Positions 26,626 to 35,615 of a stretch of DNA of 64,000 nt are shown here, in pieces. The stretch comes from G965216255 sp965216255 (GTDB lineage Bacteria; Bacteroidota; Rhodothermia; Rhodothermales; Bin80). The notes under the pieces were generated by a model, which was not told the origin of the DNA, searched no databases, and saw only the letters and a list, made by a program, of their open reading frames with translations. Both the position numbers and the translations under genes were made by a program. How positions within the stretch are numbered: the first letter of the stretch is position 1; every line of letters begins with the position of its first letter. The stretch covers positions 992,001 to 1,056,000 of the forward strand of contig OZ244148.1 in assembly GCA_965216255.1 (NCBI GenBank), given 5' to 3'.

Positions 26626-28764
26626 TCACAATTCGGGCGCCCCTGCATACACGGGCAGGCTTATCATGTTGGCAAATACCGCAAAAGCACCCGGATGATA
26701 GGTCTTGAGCTGCCGGTACCACGCAAGCGCCGTATACAAATACGTGCCGCTGCCAAAAGAGGCCAGGAGCGTCGAGCCACAGTGCGGCGCTTCGCCGGGA
26801 TCATTCAGACAGAACATCTCTTGGTACCTGGCATCCCAGCTGGCAGGAAAATATAACCCGCGCTCCTGCACCCATCCCTCCCACGCATCCGCCCGAATAT
26901 TATTGGGCCAAGTCATGAGGGCGTGATGCGGGTTCAGCACGCTAACGGGCGCACCCTCAAGCGTTACACGGTCGCGGCCCAGCACAAGCGGATACGGCGG
27001 CCATTGGGCGTCATTCCATTCGAACGTCTTGTGATAGTTGACAACCAGGTGGCCGCCCCGGCGCACCCAGTCCAGCAGAGCGTCATTGTGCCTACGCAGA
27101 TCCTGGCGTACCAGATAGCTACGTATGTCCAGCACTACCGTGTGTATATCATCCGCAAGTCCCCGTGCCAGCTCCAGCGAGTCCAACATCACGTACGTCA
27201 CACCGAGCTGCTGCAGCGCACGCTCCAGCGAGTTGTCGTAACTGCGCACAAGCCCGACCCTAAGGCCCGCGGCAGCGGAAACGTCGAATACGCGGCCGAG
27301 CATATTCACCTGGCTTTGAAGCGCACTCAGCGTAACGACAAGATCAGCATCCGGGAGCATGCCGGGCATGGGCAGCTCTACCGTATCCCGAAGTATGCCC
27401 GGTCCTTTGACCTCGATTGCATGAGAATGCTCGAGTACCACGGTGCCCCCGCCGGTGACCGTCACGCTTAGGGATGTACTCCGCAAGGCGGGATCAAACA
27501 CGTGTACGACTAAGGGCAATGCATTCAGACCTGGCTTCAGGCGAATTACCGGCTCGCTTGCTTCCAGATGAAGGGGCGGCGCGATCTCCAGCGGGAGATA
27601 CCCTGCAATAGCCGGTTGCTCTTCGCCCTCGCGGTAGGCAGCATATATGACTGGCGGGTGATTCTTCCTCCGGTCGTACTGGTATACCGCCGCAGGCCGT
27701 GTGGGAGCGGCCGTGCGTGGCACTTGTAGCCGCATTCCCTGCTCCATCAGCCTCACGGTGGTATCAATCGCTCCCGAAAACTCCCAGCGCATCCTGCCCC
27801 TCGGCACCGAATCCCACCACAGCGCTACTTCCTGACCTGGCACCGCAACGGAATCATCTATGGAGAAGCCTATTGGGGCGATGCGGCCGGAATCTATGGC
27901 GTACGCTAGCTCGAATTCCCGCTCCAGGCGCTGAGGCAGGCCCGCAAAAAGATCTTCCAGAGGGAGTGTAGCACTGCTTTTGGACCGAAGCAGCGAAAAT
28001 CGCATGGAATCCAACGCCCGGACGCGCTCTGCGAAAAGATCCATGCCCTGGGAAGCATGGTAAGCCAGCGCCCCTGCAGCACCTTCCGCGTATGATGAGC
28101 CCGTGGACGGATTGATGTCACCCACCGGCAGCGTGGCAGCGCTGGAAGCACCGCCAGCGAAATGGCGCAGAAAAAGCCGTTCGGGCTGCCATAGCTCGAC
28201 ACCCGGCTCCAAGAGCTGAGCCGGATGATACGTGGAGTCTGCCGCCAAGCCGAAGGCATCGTAGGCGGCTAGGCCCACGGCCTGATGATGCCCGTGCTGG
28301 CGACGGGGACCCGTAGTAACGGTATCATGATTTGTGAACACGACATCGGGCCTCAGCCGACGAAAGAGATAGACCAACTCGGCCGTAACATGGTCTCTTC
28401 CTCCCCAATGCTCAAAGGCCTCCGCAGCCGTCTTCGAATAGCCGAAATCATTGAAATTGAGAAAGAATACCTGAGTACCGAGAGCCCGGGCCGCTGCCTC
28501 TGTTTCAGCACTACGGATGGCGCCCAGGGCCTCATACAGCTCCGACCCGATTTCATTCTGACCCCCTTCCCCACGCGTGAATATTACACTGTATACGGCT
28601 GCGTCCCTCGCGTGACGCAGATAGTGCATGGTGGCCCCGTCCTCGTCATCGGGATGCGCGGCCACGTTGATGGCCACACGAGTGGGGCTCGGCGCCTCCG
28701 GGAGTCGTCCACACGCCCCAAGCCCCAAAGCCAAACAGATAATGCTGTGTGTCCGTACCAACAT
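26626..28764 (-). CDS. PIG-L family deacetylase, lipoprotein, with C-terminal extension
   Basis: 712 residues from the ATG at 28764; earlier starts add unconserved sequence. A lipoprotein signal (IICLALGLGAC) precedes a PIG-L/LmbE domain with the zinc motif NVAAHPDDEDGATMHYL, RGEGGQNEIGSELYEALGAI, and the later PDVVFTNHDTVTTGPRRQHG and HHQA histidines. This family removes N-acetyl groups from sugar substrates. The C-terminal ~450 residues include beta-rich segments and a glutamine-amidotransferase-like fold (YVMLDSLELARGLADDIHTV, then GGHLVVNYHKTFEW). Similar long PIG-L proteins occur in Bacteroidota. Substrate unknown; envelope location inferred from the signal. Confidence 0.88.
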   Translation of the reverse strand: MLVRTHSIICLALGLGACGRLPEAPSPTRVAINVAAHPDDEDGATMHYLRHARDAAVYSVIFTRGEGGQNEIGSELYEALGAIRSAETEAAARALGTQVFFLNFNDFGYSKTAAEAFEHWGGRDHVTAELVYLFRRLRPDVVFTNHDTVTTGPRRQHGHHQAVGLAAYDAFGLAADSTYHPAQLLEPGVELWQPERLFLRHFAGGASSAATLPVGDINPSTGSSYAEGAAGALAYHASQGMDLFAERVRALDSMRFSLLRSKSSATLPLEDLFAGLPQRLEREFELAYAIDSGRIAPIGFSIDDSVAVPGQEVALWWDSVPRGRMRWEFSGAIDTTVRLMEQGMRLQVPRTAAPTRPAAVYQYDRRKNHPPVIYAAYREGEEQPAIAGYLPLEIAPPLHLEASEPVIRLKPGLNALPLVVHVFDPALRSTSLSVTVTGGGTVVLEHSHAIEVKGPGILRDTVELPMPGMLPDADLVVTLSALQSQVNMLGRVFDVSAAAGLRVGLVRSYDNSLERALQQLGVTYVMLDSLELARGLADDIHTVVLDIRSYLVRQDLRRHNDALLDWVRRGGHLVVNYHKTFEWNDAQWPPYPLVLGRDRVTLEGAPVSVLNPHHALMTWPNNIRADAWEGWVQERGLYFPASWDARYQEMFCLNDPGEAPHCGSTLLASFGSGTYLYTALAWYRQLKTYHPGAFAVFANMISLPVYAGAPEL

Positions 28765-28839
28765 GGGGATCCCTAACGGAACGAACGCCGCAAAGGATTC
28801 CGGACCGGATGATCCTGACACCCCTTGACCGATAGACTC

Positions 28840-29722
28840 ATGCCCACATACCCCTTCATGCAAATAGACGCGTTTACCCGCACACCACTCCGCAGCCATC
28901 CATGCCGCTGTCATCTTCGACGCGGACTCGTTTTCCGCGGATACAATGCTAGATATCGCGCGCGCGAGATGAACCTCTCCGACACTGCCTTTGTACTTCG
29001 CTCGCAGACGGCAGAGCCCGGTACTTTACGCCGGCCGAAGAAATTCCTTTCGCTCTGCACCCTACCATCGCAACCGTGCATGCGCTGGTTGAGACCGGGC
29101 GACTGCTCTTGAGCGGCAGTCACACCCGCATGGCACTGGCGCTCAAAGTCGGCCCTGTACCCGTGGATATCTACAGCCCGGATTCTTCCGAGGCCGAGTA
29201 TGTTATGACGCAGAAGAAACCGCAGTTTCTCGTACGTAGCGACCCGAGCGAAACCGCGCGCGTGTTCGGACTGCGAACGGCGGACCTTGCAGCGGAAACA
29301 CCGCCGCAGGTAGTTAGCACAGGAACGCCTCAGCTCTTCGTAGCTGTCCGTTGGCTCGCATGCCTACGCCGGCTACACGTGGACGGGCAGGCCCTTAGTT
29401 GGCTCCGACGCGCAGCCGGATTCTTTAGCGCACACATATTCTGCCTGGCAGCGACTGACCGCTGCGTAGCTTTGCCCGGCACTTTGCGTCGCCGCCGGAT
29501 GTATTCGAGGATCCCTTCACCGGATCAGCCACCGGCGGTATGGCTGCACTTTTGTGGCAGAATGGCGCAATTGATTCCAACCGGCTCGTAGCCGAACAGG
29601 GGGACTGGATGCAGCGTCCAGGAAAGGCCAATGTGGAAATTCTCGGTCCCCGGTACGATGTCACGGCCGTTCGTGTAGGCGGAGCCGCGATCACGGTGTT
29701 ACGAGGCAAGCTGGTGCTATAA
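28840..29722 (+). pseudogene. Broken PhzF-family isomerase gene
   Basis: Pieces of a PhzF protein (phenazine-biosynthesis-like epimerase) appear in sequence order but in different frames: MPTYPFMQIDAFTRTPL, then AAVIFDADSFSADTMLDIAR, then EMNLSDTAFVLRSQTA, then ARYFTPAEEIPFALHPTIAT running to about 29350, and finally SATGGMAALLWQNGAIDSNR through WMQRPGKANVEILGP to the stop at 29722. One shift falls in a run of CG dinucleotides near 28958-28968. At least three further shifts are needed. The catalytic Glu of the first block is retained (REMNLSDTAF lies around it). Family members of this size are about 290 residues. Confidence 0.8.
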
Positions 29723-29793
29723 AATGCACACGGGACCGTGCGTGCATCGCCGAAGCTGTGCGTATCTTTCAGTTCACGTGCTACAGATGATCC

Positions 29794-30957
29794 ATGCCAC
29801 ATAGCCTTGATACGCAACTCGTGCATGCGGGAGAGCCGAACCCCCGCATTGGCGGCGCCGTCCGTATGCCCATTTTCCAGTCGGCCATGTTCGAGCACGA
29901 CGAGGATCCGCTTCGCTACATCCGCTTCAACAACACGCCAAACCAGGAGGTGCTCAACAGAAAGCTTGCGGTGCTGGGATGTGCAGAGGCGGGACTCGTT
30001 ACGGGCAGCGGCATGACGGCCATTTCTGCAGCGCTCCTGGCCGTGCTGTCTCCGGGTGATCACGTGCTGGTACAAGAGGGACTCTACGGAGGCACGTACG
30101 CTTTTGTGACCCAGTTCCTGCGCGAACTGGGAATCATGCATGACTTCGTGGACGCCGATGATCCCTCTTCCTGGGACCGGTTGCTCCGCCGAAGCACGCG
30201 TGCCCTTTACGTGGAGTCGATTTCGAATCCACTGCTCAAGGTTGCCGACCTGGAGAGCGTGGTTCAATTTGCCAGTGCCAACGGGCTCGTTTCCCTCATA
30301 GACAACACATTCGCTACCCCCGTCAACTACAGAGCACCAGAGCACGGCTTTGATCTTTCCCTGCATAGCGCAACCAAATATCTCAACGGGCACTCCGACA
30401 TCGTGGCCGGGGCCATCATGGGCCGCGCCGATCTTGTCGCGCTAGCTGAGAGAAAGATGCGCCACCTCGGTGGATCACTGGATCCTCATGCCTGCTTTCT
30501 GCTTGACCGGGGCATGCAAACCCTGGCGCTGCGCGTTCGCCACCAGAACGCGGCTGCTGCGGAGCTTGCCCGGTTCTTGGTGGCCCATCCCGGAGTTTCT
30601 CGCGTAAACTATCCGGGGCTTGCTGCGCATCCGCAGCACGGGCGGGCTGCAAGGCTTTTTGCGGGCTTCGGAGGCATGATAAGCTTCGAACTTGCAGGAG
30701 GACTCCCTGCCGCCGAGCGGATGATTGAGCGCCTGCAGCTGCTGCTATTCGCACCGAGTCTTGGGGGCGTCGAGTCCCTCGTTACCCGGCCGGCCATGAG
30801 TTCCCACTCAACGCTTAGCGCTGCGGAGCGGGCCCGCATAGGCATCCGAGACGATCTGATCAGGCTTTCGGTCGGCATAGAGGCCTATGCGGACCTTGTG
30901 GCCGACATATCGCAGGCCATGGAAGTGCCGGCAGAGGCACCAGCGGCAACTGCGTAA
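29794..30957 (+). CDS. PLP-dependent trans-sulfuration enzyme (cystathionine gamma-synthase / lyase family)
   Basis: 387 residues, full length. Family motifs: LDTQLVHAGEPNPRIGGAV at the start, GLVTGSGMTAISAALLAV (cofactor phosphate loop), YVESISNPLLKVAD, LIDNTFATPVNYRAPEHGFD (PLP-binding Asp) and SLHSATKYLNGHSDIVAGAI with the Schiff-base Lys. LLFAPSLGGVESLVTRPAMS and the C-terminal GIRDDLIRLSVGIE match the Cys/Met metabolism family. Whether it acts as cystathionine synthase, lyase or methionine gamma-lyase cannot be decided. No metabolic neighbour helps. Confidence 0.92.
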   Translation: MPHSLDTQLVHAGEPNPRIGGAVRMPIFQSAMFEHDEDPLRYIRFNNTPNQEVLNRKLAVLGCAEAGLVTGSGMTAISAALLAVLSPGDHVLVQEGLYGGTYAFVTQFLRELGIMHDFVDADDPSSWDRLLRRSTRALYVESISNPLLKVADLESVVQFASANGLVSLIDNTFATPVNYRAPEHGFDLSLHSATKYLNGHSDIVAGAIMGRADLVALAERKMRHLGGSLDPHACFLLDRGMQTLALRVRHQNAAAAELARFLVAHPGVSRVNYPGLAAHPQHGRAARLFAGFGGMISFELAGGLPAAERMIERLQLLLFAPSLGGVESLVTRPAMSSHSTLSAAERARIGIRDDLIRLSVGIEAYADLVADISQAMEVPAEAPAATA

Positions 30958-30961
30958 GGGC

Positions 30962-32062
30962 TTACCGGGTGCGGAAGGCAAAGATGGTTTGCGTCTCGTA
31001 GACCTCTCCCGGCCTGAGTATGGTCGAAGGGAAGTCGGGCTGGTTTGGAGAATTCGGGAAATGCTGGGTCTCCAAGCAAAAGCCATGCCGGCGCTCGTAA
31101 ACGACGCCCCTCTTTCCCGTTATACTTCCATCAAGGAAGTTGCCGGTATAAAACTGCATGCCTGGCTCCGTCGTACGGACTTCGAGCATGCGCCCCGTGG
31201 AGGGCTCATAGACTCTCGCGGCGATGCCGCCCGCGTCCAATACAAAGTTATGATCATACCCGCTTCCGCGTACAAGCTGTTCGTCCACACCATCGATGCG
31301 TGCGCCAATAGCTACCGGTACCGTGAAATCGAAGGGCGTTCCCGCTACGGCCCGAATTTCCCCGGTAGGGATGAGCGTTGAGTCCACTGGCGTAAAATAA
31401 CGGGCGCCAAGCGCAAGCTCGTGCGAAAGGATTTCTCCACCGCCGGCAAGGTTGAAGTACGAATGCTGCGTGAGATTGACCGGTGTTGGCCGATCCGTGG
31501 TGGCGTGGTAATCGACCACGAATTCGTTGGTGTCAGTGAGCGTATATGTTACGCGGACATGCAACGTGCCTGGATATCCTTCCTCTCCATCACGGCTTAC
31601 ATACGTCAGCTCAACGCCGCGCTCACCGTTATTCTCAAACGACGCTGCCTGCCACACCACCTTGTCAAACCCGACAGTTCCGCCGTGCAAGTGGTTGGGA
31701 CCGTTATTGCGTGCGAGCGCATATGTCTCGCCCTCCAGCTCAAATGTGCCCCCCTCAATTCTATTGCCATAGCGACCGACGATCGCTCCGAAGTACGGAC
31801 TGCTTCGCAGATATCCCTCCAATGAATCGTACCCGAGTACGATATCTGCGAGATTGCCGTCGCGGTCCGGAACCAGCATCGACGTAATTGTCGCGCCGTA
31901 CGTCATCACGGAGACCTCGAGTCCGTGGAGGTTGCGTAGCGTGTACAGCGCAACCGACTCGCCGCCAGGCGTCTTGCCGAATGGCATACGTTCCACCGAA
32001 GGGCGAGTGCAGGCACCCAAACCTAGCAACAAGAGTGCAACTCCGAACGATTTGAATTTCAT
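30962..32062 (-). CDS. galM: Aldose 1-epimerase (mutarotase), lipoprotein
   Basis: 366 residues with a lipoprotein signal (FGVALLLLGLGAC, Cys 18), so secreted and membrane-anchored. It interconverts alpha and beta anomers of galactose and other aldoses. Conserved elements include GATITSMLVPDRDGNLADIV, YFGAIVGRYGNRIEGGTFEL, NNGPNHLHGGTVGFDKVVW (catalytic His), VNLTQHSYFNLAGG (second His) and MQFYTGNFLDG with the C-terminal catalytic Glu in GFCLETQHFPNSPN. A cluster of small envelope genes follows on the upstream side. Convergent with the PLP enzyme, 4 bp apart. Confidence 0.94.
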   Translation of the reverse strand: MKFKSFGVALLLLGLGACTRPSVERMPFGKTPGGESVALYTLRNLHGLEVSVMTYGATITSMLVPDRDGNLADIVLGYDSLEGYLRSSPYFGAIVGRYGNRIEGGTFELEGETYALARNNGPNHLHGGTVGFDKVVWQAASFENNGERGVELTYVSRDGEEGYPGTLHVRVTYTLTDTNEFVVDYHATTDRPTPVNLTQHSYFNLAGGGEILSHELALGARYFTPVDSTLIPTGEIRAVAGTPFDFTVPVAIGARIDGVDEQLVRGSGYDHNFVLDAGGIAARVYEPSTGRMLEVRTTEPGMQFYTGNFLDGSITGKRGVVYERRHGFCLETQHFPNSPNQPDFPSTILRPGEVYETQTIFAFRTR

Positions 32063-32068
32063 GCTGTC

Positions 32069-32344
32069 CTAGTTGGCAAACCAGCGCACGTCCCCCCTTT
32101 CTATCAACTCCAAATCCTGGACGGCAAACCAGCCTTCGTTTTCCCTTCCGGTACTATTTCGGTACGGCACGTCTCCGGTTTCAATATCAATCACGTAGGC
32201 CAGGTCCTTCTTCATGCCGGGTGCCACCTCCACCGCTTCCGCTACGTCCGCCACGCGCCCGGCAACCGTACCAAGCACCACGCCGTCGCGCGTATAGAGA
32301 TGCACGACCACTCGTCTGCCCAAGAGGCCATAGATGGCGGCCAC
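32069..32344 (-). CDS. Conserved-looking hypothetical protein
   Basis: 91 residues. Predicted mainly beta (RRVVVHLYTRDGVVLGTVAG, AYVIDIETGDVPYRNSTGRE) and ending FAVQDLELIERGDVRWFAN. No signal peptide. Its start overlaps the stop of the upstream lipoprotein gene by one base, so the two are probably translated together. I do not recognise the family; an SH3/LSm-like small beta barrel is possible. Confidence 0.7.
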   Translation of the reverse strand: MAAIYGLLGRRVVVHLYTRDGVVLGTVAGRVADVAEAVEVAPGMKKDLAYVIDIETGDVPYRNSTGRENEGWFAVQDLELIERGDVRWFAN

Positions 32345-32760
32345 TACTCCTCTGCGCCATCCATCCCACCCCTGTTGGCGACAATGGGAAGGTCCACGGC
32401 AAAATCCAGGGCGGTCAATAAGCCCGACATAGCATCTTCCTCTAAGGTGAGGTGGACGACCATGATTCCGTATTCCCCGCTGTCGAAGGAAAAGGTCGCC
32501 GTACCCGCCATATCATCGAATGCCAGCTCCTCGAGAATGGCTGGTTCTGCGCCCCCTTCCTGCATCACCGTCCCGGCGAGGCCATCTTCCGCTACCTCGA
32601 AATTGAAGAGACCCGTGTATACACCCTGCGGCGTATCCAGCGTATAATCCCAGTCTCCCTCCAGCGGATGTGATTCGCTCTCTGGAGCAGCGCTTCGGGT
32701 AACGGCGCAGCCTGCAAGAAGCAGTGCGGCCACAAAGGTCGTGGCAGTACGCATGATCAT
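32344..32760 (-). CDS. Small lipoprotein of unknown function
   Basis: 138 residues with a lipoprotein signal (TTFVAALLLAGC, Cys 18). The mature part (LEGDWDYTLDTPQGVYTGLF, FDDMAGTATFSFDSGEYGIM) resembles a lipocalin-like or calycin-type beta barrel, a pattern common in Bacteroidota lipoproteins described only as hypothetical. It forms a probable operon with the 91-residue protein downstream. An oxidoreductase gene lies 9 bp upstream on the same strand. Confidence 0.75.
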   Translation of the reverse strand: MIMRTATTFVAALLLAGCAVTRSAAPESESHPLEGDWDYTLDTPQGVYTGLFNFEVAEDGLAGTVMQEGGAEPAILEELAFDDMAGTATFSFDSGEYGIMVVHLTLEEDAMSGLLTALDFAVDLPIVANRGGMDGAEE

Positions 32761-32768
32761 CAGTGTTC

Positions 32769-34115
32769 TCAGGGTCTCTCGCTACGTGGCTTGAGGCTTG
32801 TCAGGGAGCCGATCCTGACGGGCTCTCCCGTCTTGACACTTTCGCGCGCCGCGATGCCGATGAGTATGGACATGGCACCATCGCGTGCTCCGGCTGCCTG
32901 CCGATACGGGTCAGGAAGGCTGGGATCCTTGAATATTCTATCCTTTAGCCTGGCATCACCGCCGCCGTGACCTCCTCCGCCGTGCGGCACGCGAACGAGT
33001 TCCGTTTCTCCGAAATTGTCCGTGATGCGTATTTCATCATATGGCTCGGCTTGCCACGGCTGTTGCTCCTTGACCCAGGCCTCCAGACGTCCTTCTGTGC
33101 CATTAAAGGCAATACGGTACCCTTCGTAAGGAGAATACGTGGTGCAGGAGTAACTTACATGCACGCCGTTGGCATACCGTATCTGCGCAGACATCTTGTC
33201 ATAAATGTCGATCTGCTCGCTCCACACGCAGCCGTCGCGTAAATACCCGTCGTGGTGTTCATTGTTTACATACAGGTCGACGAACCGCTTATTCCGGCTG
33301 ATATCCCAATAATGGGCGCATTGCGCAGCATGTGGACATCCCCGGCAGTTTGTGTGGCGGAAGGCATTGTTGTGCCCGTAGTACTCAAGATCCCCATAAG
33401 CAAAGACTTCCTCGGGCTCGGCATCCAACCACCAGTTGAGAAGATCAAAATGGTGGGTAGCCTTGTGGACAAACAGGGTCCCGCCGTAACGCTCCCGCCC
33501 GTGCCACCGACGAAAATAGGAAGCACCGTGGTTAACGTTGAGATACCAGTGGAAATCCACTGAGGTGATGCGGCCTATCCGGTCCGCCATCAGCAATTCT
33601 TTCATTTTCTGCCGGTGCGGGGAGTACCGGTAGTTGAAGGTGACAATGACCTTCCTGCGAGTCCGGGCCTGAGCATCGAGAATGGCCTGGCACCGCTCGG
33701 CATCTGTCGTCATGGGCTTTTCCGTGATTACGTCACAGCCCATTTCCATCGCCCCTATGATATACGTGTGATGCGTGGAGTCAACCGTAGCGACGACGAC
33801 GGTGTCGGGTCCGGTACGCCGTAGCATTTCGTCAAAGTCCGTAAAGGTTGGACAGTCAACTCCCATGTAATCGCGGGCATAAGCCAGCCGGCCCGGGTTC
33901 GGGTCACACAGCCCTACGAATTCCACATGCTCCGGATACTCGCGAACCAGGCTGCGGCCCCACATGCTGGTGCCACGAATGCCCGTACCGACCAAGGCGA
34001 CACGCATCGCGGGCTCTCTAGCAAACCCTTTGAAAGCCAGAGGACCCGCCACTGCGGACGCCGCCACCGCACCACTGCCCGTCCTGATGAATGCTCTTCT
34101 CGTCAGTGCTTCCAT
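32769..34115 (-). CDS. Gfo/Idh/MocA family oxidoreductase, Tat-exported
   Basis: 448 residues. The start (MEALTRRAFIRTGSGAVAAS) is a twin-arginine signal, so the protein is exported folded with its NAD(P). A Rossmann motif (RVALVGTGIRGTSMWG, about 37-52), EKPMTTDAERCQAIL with the family Lys, and a C-terminal substrate domain follow. A four-Cys cluster (CRGCPHAAQCAHYW, about 265) is a notable feature seen in a subset of the family. Such exported oxidoreductases act on sugars or sugar acids released in the periplasm; substrate unknown. Confidence 0.9.
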   Translation of the reverse strand: MEALTRRAFIRTGSGAVAASAVAGPLAFKGFAREPAMRVALVGTGIRGTSMWGRSLVREYPEHVEFVGLCDPNPGRLAYARDYMGVDCPTFTDFDEMLRRTGPDTVVVATVDSTHHTYIIGAMEMGCDVITEKPMTTDAERCQAILDAQARTRRKVIVTFNYRYSPHRQKMKELLMADRIGRITSVDFHWYLNVNHGASYFRRWHGRERYGGTLFVHKATHHFDLLNWWLDAEPEEVFAYGDLEYYGHNNAFRHTNCRGCPHAAQCAHYWDISRNKRFVDLYVNNEHHDGYLRDGCVWSEQIDIYDKMSAQIRYANGVHVSYSCTTYSPYEGYRIAFNGTEGRLEAWVKEQQPWQAEPYDEIRITDNFGETELVRVPHGGGGHGGGDARLKDRIFKDPSLPDPYRQAAGARDGAMSILIGIAARESVKTGEPVRIGSLTSLKPRSERP

Positions 34116-34208
34116 AAGCCCACGGTATCTGCGAGCAACAACGGCTCATTCATTTGCCCGGCCAATGCTACCGACGTATACCTGCAAGCTCCAGCATAAA
34201 GCTACCAC

Positions 34209-35531
34209 CTAGACCTCGACCTCCCAGCCTGGCTCATAGGAACGGCTCCAAAGCTGCATGGCTTCCTCATCGTTCAGAATCCGGCCATCCACGGGATCAC
34301 ACTGCAATGCGCGGCCGGTCTGCTGCGCAATATTGCCGAGATGGCAAAGGAGCGTACTCTTGTGCCCTTCGTCAATGGGGGAGAACTGCTCTCCACCCTC
34401 ACGAATGACGCCAATGAAATTGGCTATGTGCTCGTCGGTAAGCCCGCCTCCACCGACCGTGTCCAGGGTCGATACCGTCGTGGATCTTGTCCGCTTCCAC
34501 ACCTCCTTGTTGTTCTGATCGTATACCACATAGCCCTGCCGATCCAGCACTACACTTCCGGCCTCTCCATGAATGGAGGCGCCGCGACCCAAGCCTTCGA
34601 CCGACCGTCCATTACAGCTTCGACCGTCCCATGTAAACATCTTGTTGTCTTCGAATTCGAATGATGCCACCTGCGTATCATAGAATTCCCAGTCGTCGTC
34701 GAAATGGTACCGACCGCCCGCTGAGGTTACCCGCGAGGGGAAGTCCACGCCGAGGGCCCACCTGCAGATGTCAATTTCATGGGTGCCGTTGTTACAGATT
34801 TCCCCGGTCCCCCAGTGCCAGAACCAGTGCCAATTGTAGTGGATCAGATTGTCCCGATAGGGCCGCCGTGGAGCCGGGCCCTGCCAAAGGTCATAGTTCA
34901 ACCACTCCGGAACAGCGGCCTGCTTGCCCTTGCCGATGCTGCCACGCGTATTGGCATACCACGCCCGTCCGTAGTAGGCCCGTCCGATAAGTCCCTCCCG
35001 GATGGCCTGTATGATCTGCTGGGTCTCCTGCGACGCACGCTGCTGGTTACCCATCTGCACTACTCTACCGTAGCGCTTCTGGGCCGCGACGAGTAATTCA
35101 CCCTCTCGCGGGTTGTGGCCGCAAGGCTTCTCAACGTACACATGCTTTCCGGCCTGAAGCGCCATGATTGCAGCAGGAGCATGCCAGTGGTCCGGCGCTG
35201 CGATGACCAGCGCGTCTATGTCGTCGTCGTCCAATACCCGGCGTATGTCCTCCACGCCCTCGGGCCTTGAATCAGAGACATCTGATACGGCCTGTACGGC
35301 AGCAGAAATGGCCCGAGGATCCACGTCACAAATCGTCTTTACTTCGCAGCCATCGGCCCGGGCAAACGATTGCGCCAGCGCCCGGCCACGGCTGTTGACC
35401 CCCATGACGGCCGCAACCACGGTGTCATTGCGCGCGGCAAGGCGTCCTGGAACGGCCATATGCCCCAGCACGCCGATACCCGCGGCAGACGTCGCCTTGA
35501 GAAAGGCCCTGCGATCGAGGGATGCATTCAT
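34209..35531 (-). CDS. Gfo/Idh/MocA family oxidoreductase, Tat-exported
   Basis: 440 residues from the ATG at 35531; the longer frame to 35615 is not supported. It starts with a twin-arginine signal (MNASLDRRAFLKATSAAGIG). Rossmann segment VVAAVMGVNSRGRALAQSFA, EKPCGHNPREGELLVAAQKR with the catalytic-region Lys, and HYNWHWFWHWGTGEICNNGT with IDICRWALGVD, all typical of the large family of planctomycete and Bacteroidota exported dehydrogenases. It is tandem to the other oxidoreductase with a 93-bp gap; they may be paralogues with different sugar substrates. Confidence 0.9.
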   Translation of the reverse strand: MNASLDRRAFLKATSAAGIGVLGHMAVPGRLAARNDTVVAAVMGVNSRGRALAQSFARADGCEVKTICDVDPRAISAAVQAVSDVSDSRPEGVEDIRRVLDDDDIDALVIAAPDHWHAPAAIMALQAGKHVYVEKPCGHNPREGELLVAAQKRYGRVVQMGNQQRASQETQQIIQAIREGLIGRAYYGRAWYANTRGSIGKGKQAAVPEWLNYDLWQGPAPRRPYRDNLIHYNWHWFWHWGTGEICNNGTHEIDICRWALGVDFPSRVTSAGGRYHFDDDWEFYDTQVASFEFEDNKMFTWDGRSCNGRSVEGLGRGASIHGEAGSVVLDRQGYVVYDQNNKEVWKRTRSTTVSTLDTVGGGGLTDEHIANFIGVIREGGEQFSPIDEGHKSTLLCHLGNIAQQTGRALQCDPVDGRILNDEEAMQLWSRSYEPGWEVEV

Positions 35532-35615
35532 GACATCACGTAGTCCTCTTATTGGTATTGCTCGACAAGATAAGCCTACGTCCCTAATCATGCACGGTGC
35601 CACGGGCCCGGGCAA

